DNA from: Apiosordaria backusii
Taxonomy: Eukaryota > Ascomycota > Sordariomycetes > Sordariales > Lasiosphaeriaceae
DNA length: 64,000 nucleotides
Direction: 5' to 3'
NCBI GenBank assembly: GCA_030549205.1
Contig: JAUKTV010000012.1
Span: 434,001-498,000 of the forward strand
The position numbers were made by a program, and so were the translations under genes. The stretch's first letter is position 1. Each line of letters begins with the position of its first letter. The notes under the pieces are model-generated. The model was not told the DNA's origin. It ran no database searches and worked only from the letters and a program-made list of their open reading frames with translations. Below are positions 9,181 to 21,249 of this stretch, in pieces.

Positions 9181-12100
9181 TTAGCCCTGCGAAAACCCGG
9201 GATAATGACCTCCCATGTTCATGTTATTCCCAAACCCCATGTTCGTATCACCAACGTCCATGAGCCCAAGCCCTGTCTGCCAGTCACCACTGGTATCATA
9301 CTGCGGGATAAACCCAGCATACGTCGCTGGTGGTCCAGGTGGAAACTGGAAACTGCTGTCCACAAACCCTGAATCGTCATCGTGCGTAGCCTCTGGTGTA
9401 AACCTGGACATGCCTCCGAGGTTTCCAGAAAGGAAACCATGGTCTGCGCTGGGCGCGGCTGACATGGGCGGTGTTTGGTAGGTCGAGGCCGGCGCATAAC
9501 TGTATGGAATGCTCAGGGGTACCATCTCAGGGATAAAACTCATTGACACAGCTGAGCGCTCTGCCGGGATAATATTGTTGCCCCTGGCCTCCCATTCAAG
9601 GAACGCCTTTTGAAGTGATCCTTCGATAATTTTTGGAATACTTTCCATCCTCAGGCCCTCATGCGGTGCTATCGGTCTTCCGATCTGTTCTTCCGCTGTC
9701 TGGGTGAAAAGACCAGGTAGCGTGCGGAGGAGAAAGTGTTGGAAGTGCAAGCTACTTTGAGCTTCGGATGATATGGGGCCCATATCTTCGGTGACTTCGG
9801 GATCTGGCATCATAATCAGCGATCTAACCTCCCTTTAGGCGAGCGTTGGATCCTGATGGATGCACTCACATGGTGAAGGTATCTCTTCGTTGGGAAACAA
9901 TAGCTGGTAAATTTCACCCCACTTTTCCTCGTCCGTCTTTCGGCGGGCGTTATGTTTTCGTGATTTCAATTGCTTTTCTTGAATGGTTGAGATGTCGCAA
10001 GGCGGGGGGGCATGAACCACCTCACAGCCCTGGGGTGACATTTCGTGGTCGGCCAGCTCCCGGAAATCGTTGAATGTCTGCTTGCAGCGCTGGCAGTGGA
10101 TCTTGTAATGACGACGGTAGAGATGCTCCCTGCAAAACCATGGTTAGCCCTTGCCCGCTGTGTCAAAACCGTACGCACCGCACCTACTTGAGTCTGGAAA
10201 TTGTGCCCCACGATCTGACGGTGCACACCTCATATTCCTGGAGGCTGTATTTTTGTGGATCGTGCTTGCGGAAAGGGCATGCAAACTTCTTGGTGGATAC
10301 TGAACTGCGCTTTGAGAGCGAAGAGCCGGGTCGTTGTGCCTCACCGTCATCATCATCCTCGTCGTCATCATCAATTGGATAACGACCACTGGGTCGTAGG
10401 CTTTTGCCTTGTCGGGAAGATGTCCCCTTTCTAACTCTCCCTGATGTGTCGCGGAAATGAGGAGAACTACTGCTTCTTTCGCCGGCACACTGTACAATGA
10501 GAGCGTTCCAGTCACGATTGTACCGTGTCCAGAGCGCTCCCATTCCAAGTTCCACTGCTTGGTGGAAAGCCGATTTCCATGCCTTGGCTGCCGCAGACAT
10601 ACCATCGTGCTCCAGCCAAGAATCCGTGTCTGACAAGCTGTCATCCGACACTTGCTCACTTGTGCTGTCATCAAGCCACTTGGCATTATCCTTTGCATGG
10701 CTTGAGAGCGTACTGGAGCTGGTGTGCGGGCGGACCGAGGATAGCGGGCTTACTCGAGCGATAAGCACATGCTCGGGAACGTAGGTAAACTGAGATGACT
10801 CCTGAGCTGGGCTCGAGGCCGGTACGTTGTTCTTATTTGCATTCACGTTCGGCCTCGGCGGGGTAACGCTCCGGTTTTCTGCAGCCTGGGAGGTGGGGGG
10901 TATGGGAAGGCCGCTATCGATGCGACGAAGGTTCCCCCGGGCTGTTGCATTTCGAAAAGCGAGACTAGGGAGTGGCCGCCCTTGGGAAGGAACAGTTGGA
11001 ACTGATGAAGGCCTCGTGATGCTGTCTCCAATGGTTGCTGGCGTCGTTGTCGTCGAAGACTCTCGGGCAATTTTGTCAGCAATCAGTGACGAGAAGCTCG
11101 ATTTGGCTATGCTGGAAGATGGGGTAGCGATAAGTCTGGATGTCATTGCCAGAGATATGTCGTCGACCGAGCGCGGCAAGTCTTGGTGGCTAGCCGGTTC
11201 GGATGGGGGGATGACTTCGGTCTCGGGCATTTCATCAGGATCCTGTCGAGCAAAGTGTTGCGGCAGCACGCTGCTCACATCCCTCTCGACTCTTTTTTGG
11301 GCCAAGTCGTACGCCATGACTGCGACTTCCTCTGGTTCCATCGTCGCCCTATTTCCGAAGAACTCAAGCACGTCTTGCAACGAAGATGATTCTCCAGCAT
11401 CAGGAAGTCGGCCGCTGTTGCTCGGGTCCCACATGAAGCGCAGCGTTGCGCCTTCTGCGTTTTCCTCCTTTGCTACCAAAGCGGTCCATGCTTCCTCTAT
11501 CTTGGGTTGCTGAAGCAATGCTTTGATGACTAGAGAGTGCTGCCATTGTACCCGCTCCAGACCCTGATCGTAATGACTCCCCACGTGGTCCAGGTAGTCG
11601 GTGCGAGACCTGAAGAGATCTGCGCAGAACCCGCAACCCCAGGCAGCACGTAGGGGAGAATAGCGTGTTGGGCGGGGCACCTCACTTGTGGACTCCATGC
11701 CATGCTCATCGCTCTCGTGGTCCATGAGCAGGGCAGCCCGCTGGAAGATTGCAGGGCAGCTTCTGCAGGTATAGACCTCGCGCTTGTCATGGAAATCAGC
11801 TTCGTGCAGCCTCCACTCCTCCTTCGTCGCGAAAGAGTCGCTACAGAAGGTGCAGCAGTAAGGGTGGTCTTCCTTGAGACTGTCCTTTCTCAGGTACAGA
11901 GGGCTGATGGCTGAGATGGGAGACTCGAGAGAGGACTGACGGACTGACTGCCGGGTGGAAGCCGAGATGGTCGACATTCTTTGGGAGAAGACACTCGGCA
12001 CTGCAGAAGATCTGGCCGTGCTGGCCGAGACAAACGAAACCCAAGAGTGTCTGCTTGGGCCATCCTCGGCCGGTGTTTCTTGAATGGGGGTCGACACCAC

Positions 12101-12265
12101 AAAGGTGTTTTTGCCCACCCCGGGTGTCAGGGTGGGAAGAATGGGCCGGGTACCAGCGGCATGTCTGACAGCGCCGCTTCGTCTGGGTACGGCAATGGCA
12201 GAGGCTCCATCCAAAGCCGCGCTGGATGCTTGGGGCGTTTCTTGTCTGGACTCATTGGAATCCAT
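9181..12265 (-). CDS. C2H2 zinc-finger protein (986 aa)
   Basis: Exons on the minus strand: 12265-10188, 10129-9870 and 9803-9181. Introns are 58 nt (GTAGGT...TGCAG) and 66 nt (GTGAGT...GCCAG), and both joins rebuild conserved sequence (RLK/EHLYRRH and PSP/YPEVTED). Three classical C2H2 fingers lie at residues about 138-159, 167-188 and 211-231. A long Ser/Pro-rich linker follows, then near residues 660-735 a fungal C-terminal module (FACPFRKHDP...Y, W-T-SRLKEHLYRRH, CQRCKQTF, ELADH) typical of a large family of uncharacterised fungal zinc-finger proteins. The tail is disordered and Gly/Met/Asn-rich. An upstream extension of the frame exists but begins with TTG, so the first ATG is taken. Probably nuclear, but neither DNA targets nor role can be read from the sequence. 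Confidence 0.85.
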
Positions 12266-13774
12266 GATGTCTGCCTCGTTGTGTGCTGTGCTGAGTTCAG
12301 TACGAGGAGCTGACAACGAAGCCGCGGACAAGACGATGTGACTCGGGGGGGCGGGGATTATCAATCACCAGGGTTTAGGGCCAGTTGGTTGACTGGTTTG
12401 ACTTGGCCCCCGAGTGAGACCCTCACACAAAAGCACCAGCCTACCAAGTGGGAGCTGTGGGTTGATTACACAGTCCAGAACAAGGCAACAATGATGTATG
12501 CAACCATTATATGAAGGAGGGCAGTGTGTCCTCGCAGGGCTGAAAAGGGGGTCGGTGAAGGGGGCCGCTCGTCGCAGCTGCGCACAATCTTGGGGGTCAG
12601 ATTCGCTTGCCTATCACGTCGTAGTGGGCTGTGGGTGTGGAATGACGCCGAACAACTGGATCGTGTTGGGGGCTGTAGGGACCGTGGTTGACGTGCTGAT
12701 TGGCCAGAGGCGCCGTTGTGAAGATCGACCCCAATTACAGAACCCCCTTGCTTCTGGTGGTGGTGCCGTGCATGCAGGCTGCCTCTTGACGACCTGCTTT
12801 CGTTGCTGAATGCTGATAAGTAACCCTCCAGTGCCCCCAATCTCGGCCGGTGCCATGATACACGGCGGTATACTGGAAATAATCTCCTGCGGTGACATCT
12901 GGAACTTTTGCTATCCGTATGCTGTGTTGCATCCCGTTGTCCGCGCTGAAGCACATTCGGTTTGTGAGGTTGCGATGAGATGTGAAATGTCAGCTTGAGG
13001 TGCATGCGGCCAACGCGGCCAAGAGAAAAAGGTCAGAAAAGAGCAGCACTCTGCATCCAAGCATGAACCGACACCAAAAACTCGGGATGCGGTGTAGCCC
13101 GCTTCGCATCATACGGTAGGTACGAAGGACACAGCATATTTGCTTATCCATGTTGGCCGGCGGCTACTGCGGGACTTCGGGAGAGGTGCTGTTGTGCTGG
13201 GACGGAGTAGCACTGTGGTGGGTGCAGCTCATGTTGGGTTGGTGCTGTCGGAGAGAACAACTCGGCTCGGATATGGGCCTTTGAGAATCGAAGGAGATGT
13301 CGGTGAAAGGACCAATGATGAGCGGTGTTATGCTTCTGATCAGCAATTATGATGCACTTCCTCTGATGATAATCAAGGCCGTAGGGCTGAGACAACGGTC
13401 CGGGGGATCCGATCTGGGGTAGCACAGGTTGGAGCGCGCGGAGTTGAGGCCGAGAACCTCGCAGCTGGTGGCAGCTCTGCCGACTGGTGATGTTGATTCT
13501 CGGGTGGCAGGAAATAATGCCTAACTTCCAAGGCTGCAAAAACCGCTGCACCAAGAGCCAAGACCACCACCCGCCATGACCCCACATCGCGTGGCTCGTG
13601 CGCGGGAGCTTGCCGCAAAAATTTCAAAACTTCAGAGTTCTCAGAAAAAATATCCCAGCCCGCTATCGACAACACGCCGAGTTGGACTGGTGGAATTGAT
13701 CAATTGCGCAAGGTACACCCGCCGCCAGCGCATTTCCTCCGTCATCCCACAGTTTCACAGAATCAACCTTCAAA
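12266..13774. promoter_or_regulatory. Divergent intergenic region: zinc-finger gene / NOP56
   Basis: These 1.5 kb separate two divergently transcribed genes and must hold both promoters. No gene-like frame is supported, and no clear TATA box was seen close to either start. Confidence 0.45.
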
Positions 13775-15379
13775 ATGGTGGCCGTCAATTACCTGCTCTT
13801 CGAGAGCGCCGTCGGCTTCGCCCTCTTCGAGGTTGTGCACCAGGCCGACAGCGTTGGCTTGCAGCTCCCCGAGGTGAAGGAGGCCATGACCAGCCTCGAC
13901 AAGTTTGGCAAGATGGTTCAGTTGCGCAGCTTCAACCCATGGACGTGAGTTTACCAGCAGGTCGAGCCTCGCGCGCTGCGAATCCCCCACTAACCGCCGA
14001 ATCCAAACAGCTCTGCCGCCCATGGTTTGGAGGCCATCAACCTCGTTTCCGAAGGCATCATGCCCGACCACCTCAAGAACACCCTCGAACTTAACCTCCC
14101 CCAGACCAGCGGAAAGAAGAGCAAAATCGTTTTGGGCGTCGTCGACAAGAGGTTAGCAGGCGAGATCACCTCTGTCTTCACCGGTGTCCAGTGCGAATCT
14201 GCCGAGACCTCCGAGGTCGTCGCTGCTCTCCTTCGCGGCATTCGTGTTCACGCCGGTAAGCTTCTCAAGGGTCTCCAGGAGGGCGATATCAACCGTGCCC
14301 AGCTCGGTCTCGGTCACGCCTACTCCCGTGCCAAGGTCAAGTTCAGCGTTCACAAGAACGACAACCACATCATTCAGGGCATTGCGACTCTCGACGCGCT
14401 CGACAAGGGTATCAACCAGGGCGCTATGCGTGTCAGAGAGTGGTATGGCTGGCATTTCCCCGAACTTATCCGTATCGTGTCCGACAACGGCACCTACGCC
14501 AAGATGGTTCTCGCCGTTGGCAACAAGAAGACCCTCACCGACGACCGCCTTGACGAGATCGCGAACGTTCTCAACCAGGACCAGGACAAGGCCGAGGCCG
14601 TCATCCAGGCCGCCAAGGTTTCCATGGGTCAGGATATCAGCGACACTGATCTGTTCATGATCAAGGATCTCGCCTCCAACGTCGCCGAAATGGCCGACTA
14701 CAGACGCATCCTTGCCGAGTCCCTCGACAAGAAAATGGGCGATGTTGCTCCTAACCTCCAGGTTATCCTCGGCACCCCCGTTGCCGCCCGCCTCATCTCC
14801 CACGCTGGTTCCTTGACCAACCTCGCCAAGTACCCCGCCTCTACCCTCCAGATTCTCGGTGCCGAGAAGGCCCTCTTCCGCGCTCTCAAGACCAAAGGCG
14901 CCACCCCCAAGTACGGTCTCCTCTACCAAAGTTCTTTCATCGGCAAGGCTGGCCCCAAGGTCAAGGGCCGCATCTCCCGCTACCTTGCCAATAAGTGCTC
15001 GATTGCCTCGCGTATCGACAACTTCTCCGAGAACCCAACGCGCCGTTTCGGTGAGGTGATGCGCGACCAGATCGAGCAGCGCCTCGAGTGGTACGCCAAG
15101 GGCACCAAGCCAATGAAGAACATTGACGCCATGGACAAGGCCATCAAGGCTGTCATGGATGACGACGAGGGTGGCATGGATATTGACACCGAGATGATCG
15201 ACCACGTTGCGCCCAAGGAGGACAAGAAGGAGAAGAAGGAAAAGAAGGACAAGAAAGAGAAGAAGGACAAGAAGGACAAGAAGAGAAAGAGCGTCGGTGC
15301 CGAGGACGTCGACATGGTCGATGCCGCGGAAGAGCCTTCCAAGAAGAAGAAGAAGAGAAAGTCGGTTGCTGCGGAGTAA
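13775..15379 (+). CDS. NOP56: Nucleolar protein 56, box C/D snoRNP core (512 aa)
   Basis: Exons 13775-13944 and 14011-15379, with a 66-nt intron (GTGAGT...ACAG) that splits a Thr codon. Nop56 pairs with Nop58, fibrillarin and Snu13 on box C/D snoRNAs and guides 2'-O-methylation and early pre-rRNA processing in the nucleolus. The N-terminal domain starts with YLLFESAVGFALFEV, as in Nop56 rather than Nop58 (which starts at LVLFE). Next come the coiled-coil region and the Nop signature (GAEKALFRALKTKG, PKYGLLYQS, GRISRYLANKCSIASRID). The last 90 residues are a Lys/Glu-rich repeat tail (KKEKKEKKDKK type) with acidic patches, usual for this protein. Length matches yeast Nop56 (about 504 aa). Confidence is very high. 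Confidence 0.97.
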
Positions 15380-16157
15380 GAATATCGACACTGCATATTT
15401 TTGCTTTGCATTGGAATACCGGGGCTGGCTGGCTGAGCATGGGGATTTAAAAAAATCTGCTTAAGAGCGAGATCCTCCGGTTTGATTTGGCTGGTCATCT
15501 TCTTGTTTCGATCTCTTGTCCTTTTTCTCTTTTCATTTTTCTGGAGTTCTACGGGTTTCGGGGCAAAATGTTTGGCAACTGGAGTTTTTCGGGGATACTT
15601 CTCTCGTGTGTAGTAAAGCTTTTTTTGTAGACGCCTGCTCTCTTCCAGTGTTCCCTTCTGATGTAACATACCCATCGCACACTCACACACGGTCATGAAG
15701 ACGAAAACAAAAATGAGTCTAATAAGGTTTCTTGATATTTGCTTTCCAGATGTGTTTGATGTGACATGAAGTGTAGCTGTTGGGAGCAGACATGCCGTAT
15801 AACTTGCTGTCACGGGGGATAGCAATGTATGTTCATGACATACATTTAAGAATGCATAATGTGACGATACATTCCTTCCATTGCGCCGTTCTCGATGCTA
15901 AATAAACACTGAAGAAGTTTTCTAAACGCCGCGCGCCTGGCCTGCGGTTCCACACGCGTACCATGTCTTCCCATATGAGTAAGTTCCCTCAGACACACAG
16001 GATGTCCCGCAAAATGCCTAGAATGTCTCGTCAAACACCCAGCATATTGTTCATGAAGGATCCCATGTATCTTCGGACGCCCTACCAAAGCTTTCTACAC
16101 ACCAACAAACACATCTCTCTCTCTTCACTTCCTTTTTGAACACCCCACAGCCCCATT
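15380..16157. other. Intergenic between convergent NOP56 and VPS4
   Basis: 3' flanks of two convergent genes. A TACCTTACC-free, moderately AT-rich sequence with no supported gene or RNA. Confidence 0.5.
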
Positions 16158-17551
16158 CTACGCACCCTCACTCCCAAACTCCTCCGTCCACTCCTCATTC
16201 CTCCTCAAATCCACCTCCGAAACCGTCGGCCTGCTCGACTTGATCGCCTTGATAAAATCCTTCTTCTCCACCATCGGCTCCAGCAGCTCCTCCCCCTCCA
16301 CGCTCTCCCACGTCATCTCCACCGCCTCCGGATCCCCAGGCGAGCAAGGCGTCATCCTCTTCTTCCCGTCCACCATCACCTTCTTAAAGTGCGTCGCCTG
16401 CTGAATCTTTCTCACCGGCTGCATCAGCGCGTCCTGAACCACAATACTGATATCAGAACCCGAATACCCCTCCGACGCCCTCGCCAGCTCCCGGAAATCC
16501 TCCGGTTTCAGCGCGGTTTTGGTGTCCCCAATGGCAATGCTAAACATCTTTGTCCTCGCGGAAAGATCCGGCAAGCTAATGTGAACTCTCCTCTGGAAAC
16601 GACGGCGAATGGCAGCGTCAAGCTGCCAGGGAATGTTGGTCGCGCCTAGGATCAGCACGCCTTTGCTGTCCTTGCCTACACCGTCCATTTGCACCAGCAT
16701 CTCGGTTTTTATTCTTCGTGAGGCTTCTGATTCGCCTTCGCCGCGGGGGCCGCAGAGCGCGTCGATTTCGTCAATAAAGATGATGGCTGGTCGGTTTTCG
16801 CGGGCCATGGCAAAGAGCTGCTTGACTAACCTGTTTTACCACCATCTGTGTCAGTAACTCCTCTCGCAAGGTAGGGGGGAAAAAAGAAAAAGACATACCT
16901 CTCACTCTCACCCATCCATTTACTAACCAAATCCGAACTACTAACACTAAAAAACGTGCTCTTCGCCTCCGTAGCCACCGCTTTAGCCAAATAACTCTTT
17001 CCCGTCCCCGGCGGGCCATACAACAAAATGCCCTTCCAAGGCTGCCTCTTCCCCTGAAACAGATGCGGGAACTTAATCGGCAACAACACCGCCTCCTTCA
17101 GCGCTTCTTTCGCCTGCTCCAAACCGGCAACATCATCCCAGCTCACATTCGGCCTCTCTTGGAGAATCGCCCCCGCCAGCGCTGACCTCAGTTTCTTACT
17201 GTCCTCGTCCAGCTCTGGCGCTCCTCCTCCTCCATCCTCCCCGGATTCTTTCCCCTTTGCTGTGCCCGGGGTGGAGGAGCCGTTAGCGCCGACCATGCCC
17301 GGTTTTTTCTTTTTGGATTCGGCGTCGGCGAGGTGGGCTTTGAGCTTTTCGGCGCGGTCCATGTACTCGGCTGTCTTGGCGCGGATCATGTCTTTGGACT
17401 TGGGGTTTTTTTCCCACTTGAGGGCGAGCATGAAGAGCTCGAGGGAGGCGTAGTAGAGCTGGTAGGCTTTTTCGTATTGCCCGGAGTTGTCGGCGTCGAT
17501 GGCGGTGCGGACTTGTTTGATGGCGCGGTCGAGGAAGTCGGTGTTGGACAT
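16158..17551 (-). CDS. VPS4: Vacuolar protein sorting-associated protein 4, AAA-ATPase (441 aa)
   Basis: Exons on the minus strand 17551-16899 and 16830-16158, with a 68-nt intron (GTATGT...ACAG) splitting the Arg codon after MGESE. Vps4 is the ATPase that disassembles ESCRT-III on endosomal and other membranes. An N-terminal MIT domain (about 1-75) binds ESCRT-III tails. A charged Gly/Lys linker follows, then the AAA cassette with Walker A GPPGTGKS (179-186), Walker B IIFIDEID, the second region of homology (GATNIPWQLD) and paired arginines (AIRRRF) for the arginine finger. The beta domain and C-terminal Vps4 helix (EEWTEEFG) close the protein. Length is within a few residues of yeast Vps4 (437). 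All catalytic motifs are intact. Confidence 0.97.
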
Positions 17552-18480
17552 GGGGGGCTGACTTTACCGCCGAAGCGGATTTGGGATCGTGGGCGGTGGT
17601 GGTGTTGTTGTTTGTGAGGAGGGGAGGTTGTCGTGGTTGTGGTGGGGGAATGGAATCGGGTGGGTTGTAGGCAACCGTACTCGCTAAGAGCAGATAAGCG
17701 TTGGTGTCGAGGGGAAAATAGAAAAGAGTGAAGTAGCGACCACTGCTCGAAAGGAGGCGCTCGGTATTATGGTCTGTAGAGAGAAGAAGTTGAGACGCCA
17801 GGTGTGGTTTACCGAGGCGATGCGGACGACGTTGATGATGAGGGGTGTTTGGAGTTTGGTTTTAAGCAAGGCACGAAGTCGAGACCTCGTCAGTGGTTTC
17901 TTGGCACGTGGGCTGAAGAAGCTCGCAACGTCCTGTTTATCTTATCAACTGCCTTCGTGTAAAAACAGTCCTATGTTAACTAGACTGAAAACGCTTGCAT
18001 CAGGAAGAAAATTGAGGGTCAATCAAGTTTCTGCCTCTGTCCAGAAGCAAAGAAGCATAACAGCGTTATTCATGGACAGTTGATCCCTGCGGGGCTTCTT
18101 GTTGATGTTGCGGGGTGACCCGTGTTAGCGCGGACACACAACCAAGCTGTGAGCACTAACAGCCCCCGCATCTGGGCAAAGCTCCAACCCATCTTAGGAT
18201 TTCTGGCTCATGCTGGCTATTGACATTCTGTATACGCGTCCGTACAGTTAAGGGCCTTCTCTTTTCTCCCCGACTCGCCACCATCTGAAGTGCTGTTGTT
18301 TTAGCAGGCAACATCTTGCGGAATCTCGTTTGCGCCAGCACCCCACTTTTCTCAACACTGCCCAACTCTCGTCATCAAAGCGGCTGTTCAGTTGAAGATA
18401 TCAGATCAATCTGCTTACCTTATCAGACTTCCATTCTCATAGACTCCATTTGAGGTCATCCTCACTGAGACACAGACAAA
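17552..18480. promoter_or_regulatory. Divergent intergenic region: VPS4 / prefoldin 6
   Basis: About 0.93 kb of shared upstream sequence for two divergent housekeeping genes. No coding frame is supported. Confidence 0.45.
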
Positions 18481-19038
18481 ATGGCCGAAATCCAACGCCG
18501 GCTACAGGCCCTCTCTGAGGACTACACCAAGCTCCAGAAAGGTACCTCTCCCTCTTCACCTTCTCATCCAGCAGCTCTGCTAACATAACCCCCTCAGATC
18601 TCCAAGACACAGTAACTTCCCGGCAAAAGCTCGAGGCTCAAATGCAGGAGAATCTCGGTGTTCAAAAAGTGCGTTTATTCCTCTCCTCCACACTTTGGCA
18701 GCATGGGACTCACAAAAGGACAGGAATTTGAGAAGCTCAAAGACGGCGAGACAATCTACAAGCTCATCGGGCCAGTGCTTCTCAAGCAGGACAGGACGGA
18801 GGCTGAGGGCACGGTGAAGGGGAGATTGGAGTTTATCGAGAAGGAGATGTAAGTTTTTGCCTCTGATCACGTTGAAGTTGGATCTGACTCGGGTATACGC
18901 AGTTCAAGACTGGAAGGCCACATCCAGGAAACACAAGCCAAGATGGAGAAGAAAAAGACGGAGATTATCCAGCTTCAAACAAGCGCTCAGGCTGCTGCTG
19001 GCGGTGCTGGGCCCCAGGCTGTCAAGGGGCGTGCTTAA
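18481..19038 (+). CDS. YKE2: Prefoldin subunit 6 (130 aa)
   Basis: Four exons: 18481-18541, 18598-18668, 18724-18848 and 18903-19038. Introns are 56, 55 and 54 nt, all GT-AG and frame-consistent. The protein is a beta-type prefoldin subunit; the hexamer captures nascent actin and tubulin in the cytosol and hands them to the TRiC/CCT chaperonin. It has the family's two long helices (residues 1-45 and about 85-115) around a short beta hairpin, with the signature DGETIYKLIGPVLLKQD and the following RLEFIEKE segment. The C-terminus is Ala/Gly-rich with a basic end. Size is right for Pfd6/Yke2. The small exons make automated prediction error-prone; every junction here falls in conserved sequence. 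Confidence 0.93.
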
Positions 19039-19362
19039 ATATTGTCACAATAAACCAGACCTTTCCGCATCGCATTGTTTCGCATGGAGATAATATCTAC
19101 AGCTATTCGCGTGAGTTGAGAGTATATCATTATTCATTACGGTATTGCACTCAAATCCCATCCGTCTGCCTTGTATATCTATCTCTAAGAGGGTACTTCT
19201 ATCCCCTAACCTAACCCAACCCAACCCAACCCAACCCAACCCATAAGAATGGAGATGTATGTCGCTAATTTTACAGAGCCCCCCCAAAAATACACATTAT
19301 TACAAAACTCATATGTCCCTTTTCCCAACCAACCCCAATACACGCCGCTGGTCAAGACGCTT
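19039..19362. other. Convergent intergenic region
   Basis: Short 3' flanks of prefoldin 6 (plus) and the 228-aa gene (minus), including the CYAAC tract described separately. Confidence 0.5.
19206..19240. repeat. (CYAAC)7 microsatellite
   Basis: Two CTAAC units followed by five CCAAC units in perfect tandem. It resembles but does not match the fungal telomere repeat (CCCTAA), so I treat it as a simple repeat in the 3' flank. Confidence 0.9.
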
Positions 19363-20102
19363 CTAGTTCAAAGCCATAATGGTAAACCCCCACGGCAACC
19401 CCATATTCCCATACGGTCTCCCGCCCTCCATATCCCAATCGACCTTCTCGTTCGTGAAGACAGTTTCCGTCTCGGACCCCGTCACTTCCTCCGCCTCCTG
19501 CTCATCTTTTTGTTGTGCGTCCTCGATAATTGATACGAGGAAGTCTACTACTGCTTGTTTGGTGTAGCACTCCCTCAGCAACCCACTTTCCTCCATCTTC
19601 CCTAGCACCTCCGTCTTCTCCTCGCTTTGCTCAAACAGCCTCAACTCCCTGTCCAAAATAGCGGTGGTGATCTCCTCGTGCTTGGACAAGTGTTGGAAAA
19701 TGAGGACAGTGCCCGCGATGGCTTGGATGTAGAGGGTGGCTTTGTCTTGGTCGGGGAGGCCGGAGAGGAGGGTGCTGGTTGTGTCGAGGATGATTGGGAG
19801 GGTCTCAGATGGGAAGATACTTTCGAGGAGTTGATCGAGGGAAAGGGTGGCGCTGGTGGGGAGGGAAAAGATTTTGGAGATGGAGGTGAAGGATGTGGTG
19901 AGGAGGGAAAAGAGGGTGGCTTCGAGGGGGAGGGAGAGGTGGGTTTGGGATAGGGATAGGGATAGGGGGGTGAGGGAGGTGAGGAGGGCTTCTATGGGGT
20001 TGTTAGCGGTGGGAGAGATGGTGATGGGGATGGGATATACTGACGGTGTGTTTTGGAGTTTGGAGGGCTTGCTGGCCGTTGGTGGGGGAGGGAGATGGCC
20101 AT
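19363..20102 (-). CDS. Unassigned protein of 228 aa
   Basis: Exons on the minus strand 20102-20045 and 19991-19363, with a 53-nt intron (GTCAGT donor, CCGCTAAC branch, CATAG acceptor). The GTCAGT donor is less common but is used again in the AMSH-like gene. The first half is Leu/Ser/Thr-rich and probably helical, including a run encoded by CCCTAT repeats (SLSLS). The second half is charged, with a region rich in Glu/Gln (DAQQKDEQEAEEVTG) and a distinctive end (PYGNMGLPWGFTIMALN). There is no signal peptide or membrane segment. It lies tail to tail with prefoldin 6. I do not recognise the family; codon-level coherence across the splice is the main evidence that it is real. Confidence 0.72.
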
Positions 20103-21249
20103 TTTGATGGTGTTGATGTGGTATTACTGGTCGAAGGTGTTTGTAGTAGTGTGTTAAGTGTCTTGAGTATTACTCTTTACGTTGTGATGGGGTATCTTAA
20201 GTGTCAATTGTTCAAGATTATGGGGATGGGTATGTTTATATAAACAAAAACTTCAAGATCAACATCAACAACGAAATAAATAGTGGCAACACCAACCCTT
20301 TAATACCTAGATATTATTACCCAACAATTCTACCAAAACACGCGGACAGGCCCGGATGGGCGGTCTTATTTACCAAAGATAGGAAAAGTTTTGTCTTGGC
20401 TCTAGGTACGGGTCGGGCCTCTCTCTCCATGGCGCGAGATGAGACGTCCTTCTCGTGGCAACCCAGCATCGCTTTTCGTGGCAAGGCGCAGTTGGTGGCA
20501 CTTCCGCCCCCTTCAGACGACCAGGAGGGTGGTTGGTAGCGACGTGTAACCCGTCTTCGCGACATCAAAGCCATAATCTCCGATCCGAGAACTCCCGATT
20601 ACGTTTTTGCGTTGGGTTAAACATCAGAATTTGTCAATGCCATCATGGTTGATGGTGGATGTTTTGCCTTGATTGAAGACATGTCGGCATTCGGCCCTAT
20701 CCACCCGAGTGTGACCAAGAGATATCAGTGGTATTCTTGGCAAAAAGTTCTGGAATCGAGATTATTTGCAGTGGATTGTTAGGTTTGGGTTGCTTTGTTG
20801 ATCAATTTATTGATGAGGTTCAGGGTATTCTCCGTGTTTTTCCGGTGGTTGATATCACCTCAAAAAGCGGTCAGAAGAAAATATCTCACCACACCCATCC
20901 AGGCACCCAGGTCAATAAGATAGCATTCACACAACACCATCGAATTTTCCACAGCGCTGGACAATCGCCCTGCCAAAGGCTCGGCACAAGCGGACTGTGA
21001 AGGCTGTGCATCCCGCACGGTCCTGGTCCACTTTCTGTCTGAGAACTGATCTTTCACGTGATAGCATCACGTGCCCATGCCATGAAGCTGGAGGCTTGTG
21101 CACAACTTGGCCAAGCTTTGCCCCACCAGGCAAGGCAACATGGATGGTGGGGTTAACCATCATGGAAGCTGTCGCGTTCACTTGTTCGGGATACATCCAA
21201 CCCAACTGACCTGGGAGGATCAGGATACAGCCTTTGCTACTCAGTTGTT
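20103..21249. promoter_or_regulatory. Divergent intergenic region: 228-aa gene / AMSH-like gene
   Basis: About 1.15 kb upstream of two divergent genes. A CACGTGATAGCATCACGTG palindrome-like pair of CACGTG/TCACGTG boxes occurs at 21055-21073, which could bind bHLH factors. No coding frame is supported. Confidence 0.4.

Noticed and set aside
12466..13005. 179-aa minus-strand frame in the zinc-finger/NOP56 divergent region
   Set aside because: Low-complexity, His/Ser/Arg-rich translation without structure; competing frames of similar length overlap it.
14153..15391. 412-aa open frame antisense to NOP56
   Set aside because: It is the mirror of the strongly biased codons of NOP56; the Leu/Val-rich translation is typical of such shadows.
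19206..19240. Interstitial telomere-like sequence
   Set aside because: The unit is CYAAC, not CCCTAA; it is a 5-nt microsatellite.
19945..19970. GGATAGGGATAGGG run as telomere remnant
   Set aside because: It lies inside the coding exon of the 228-aa gene and encodes Leu-Ser repeats; the unit is CCCTAT.
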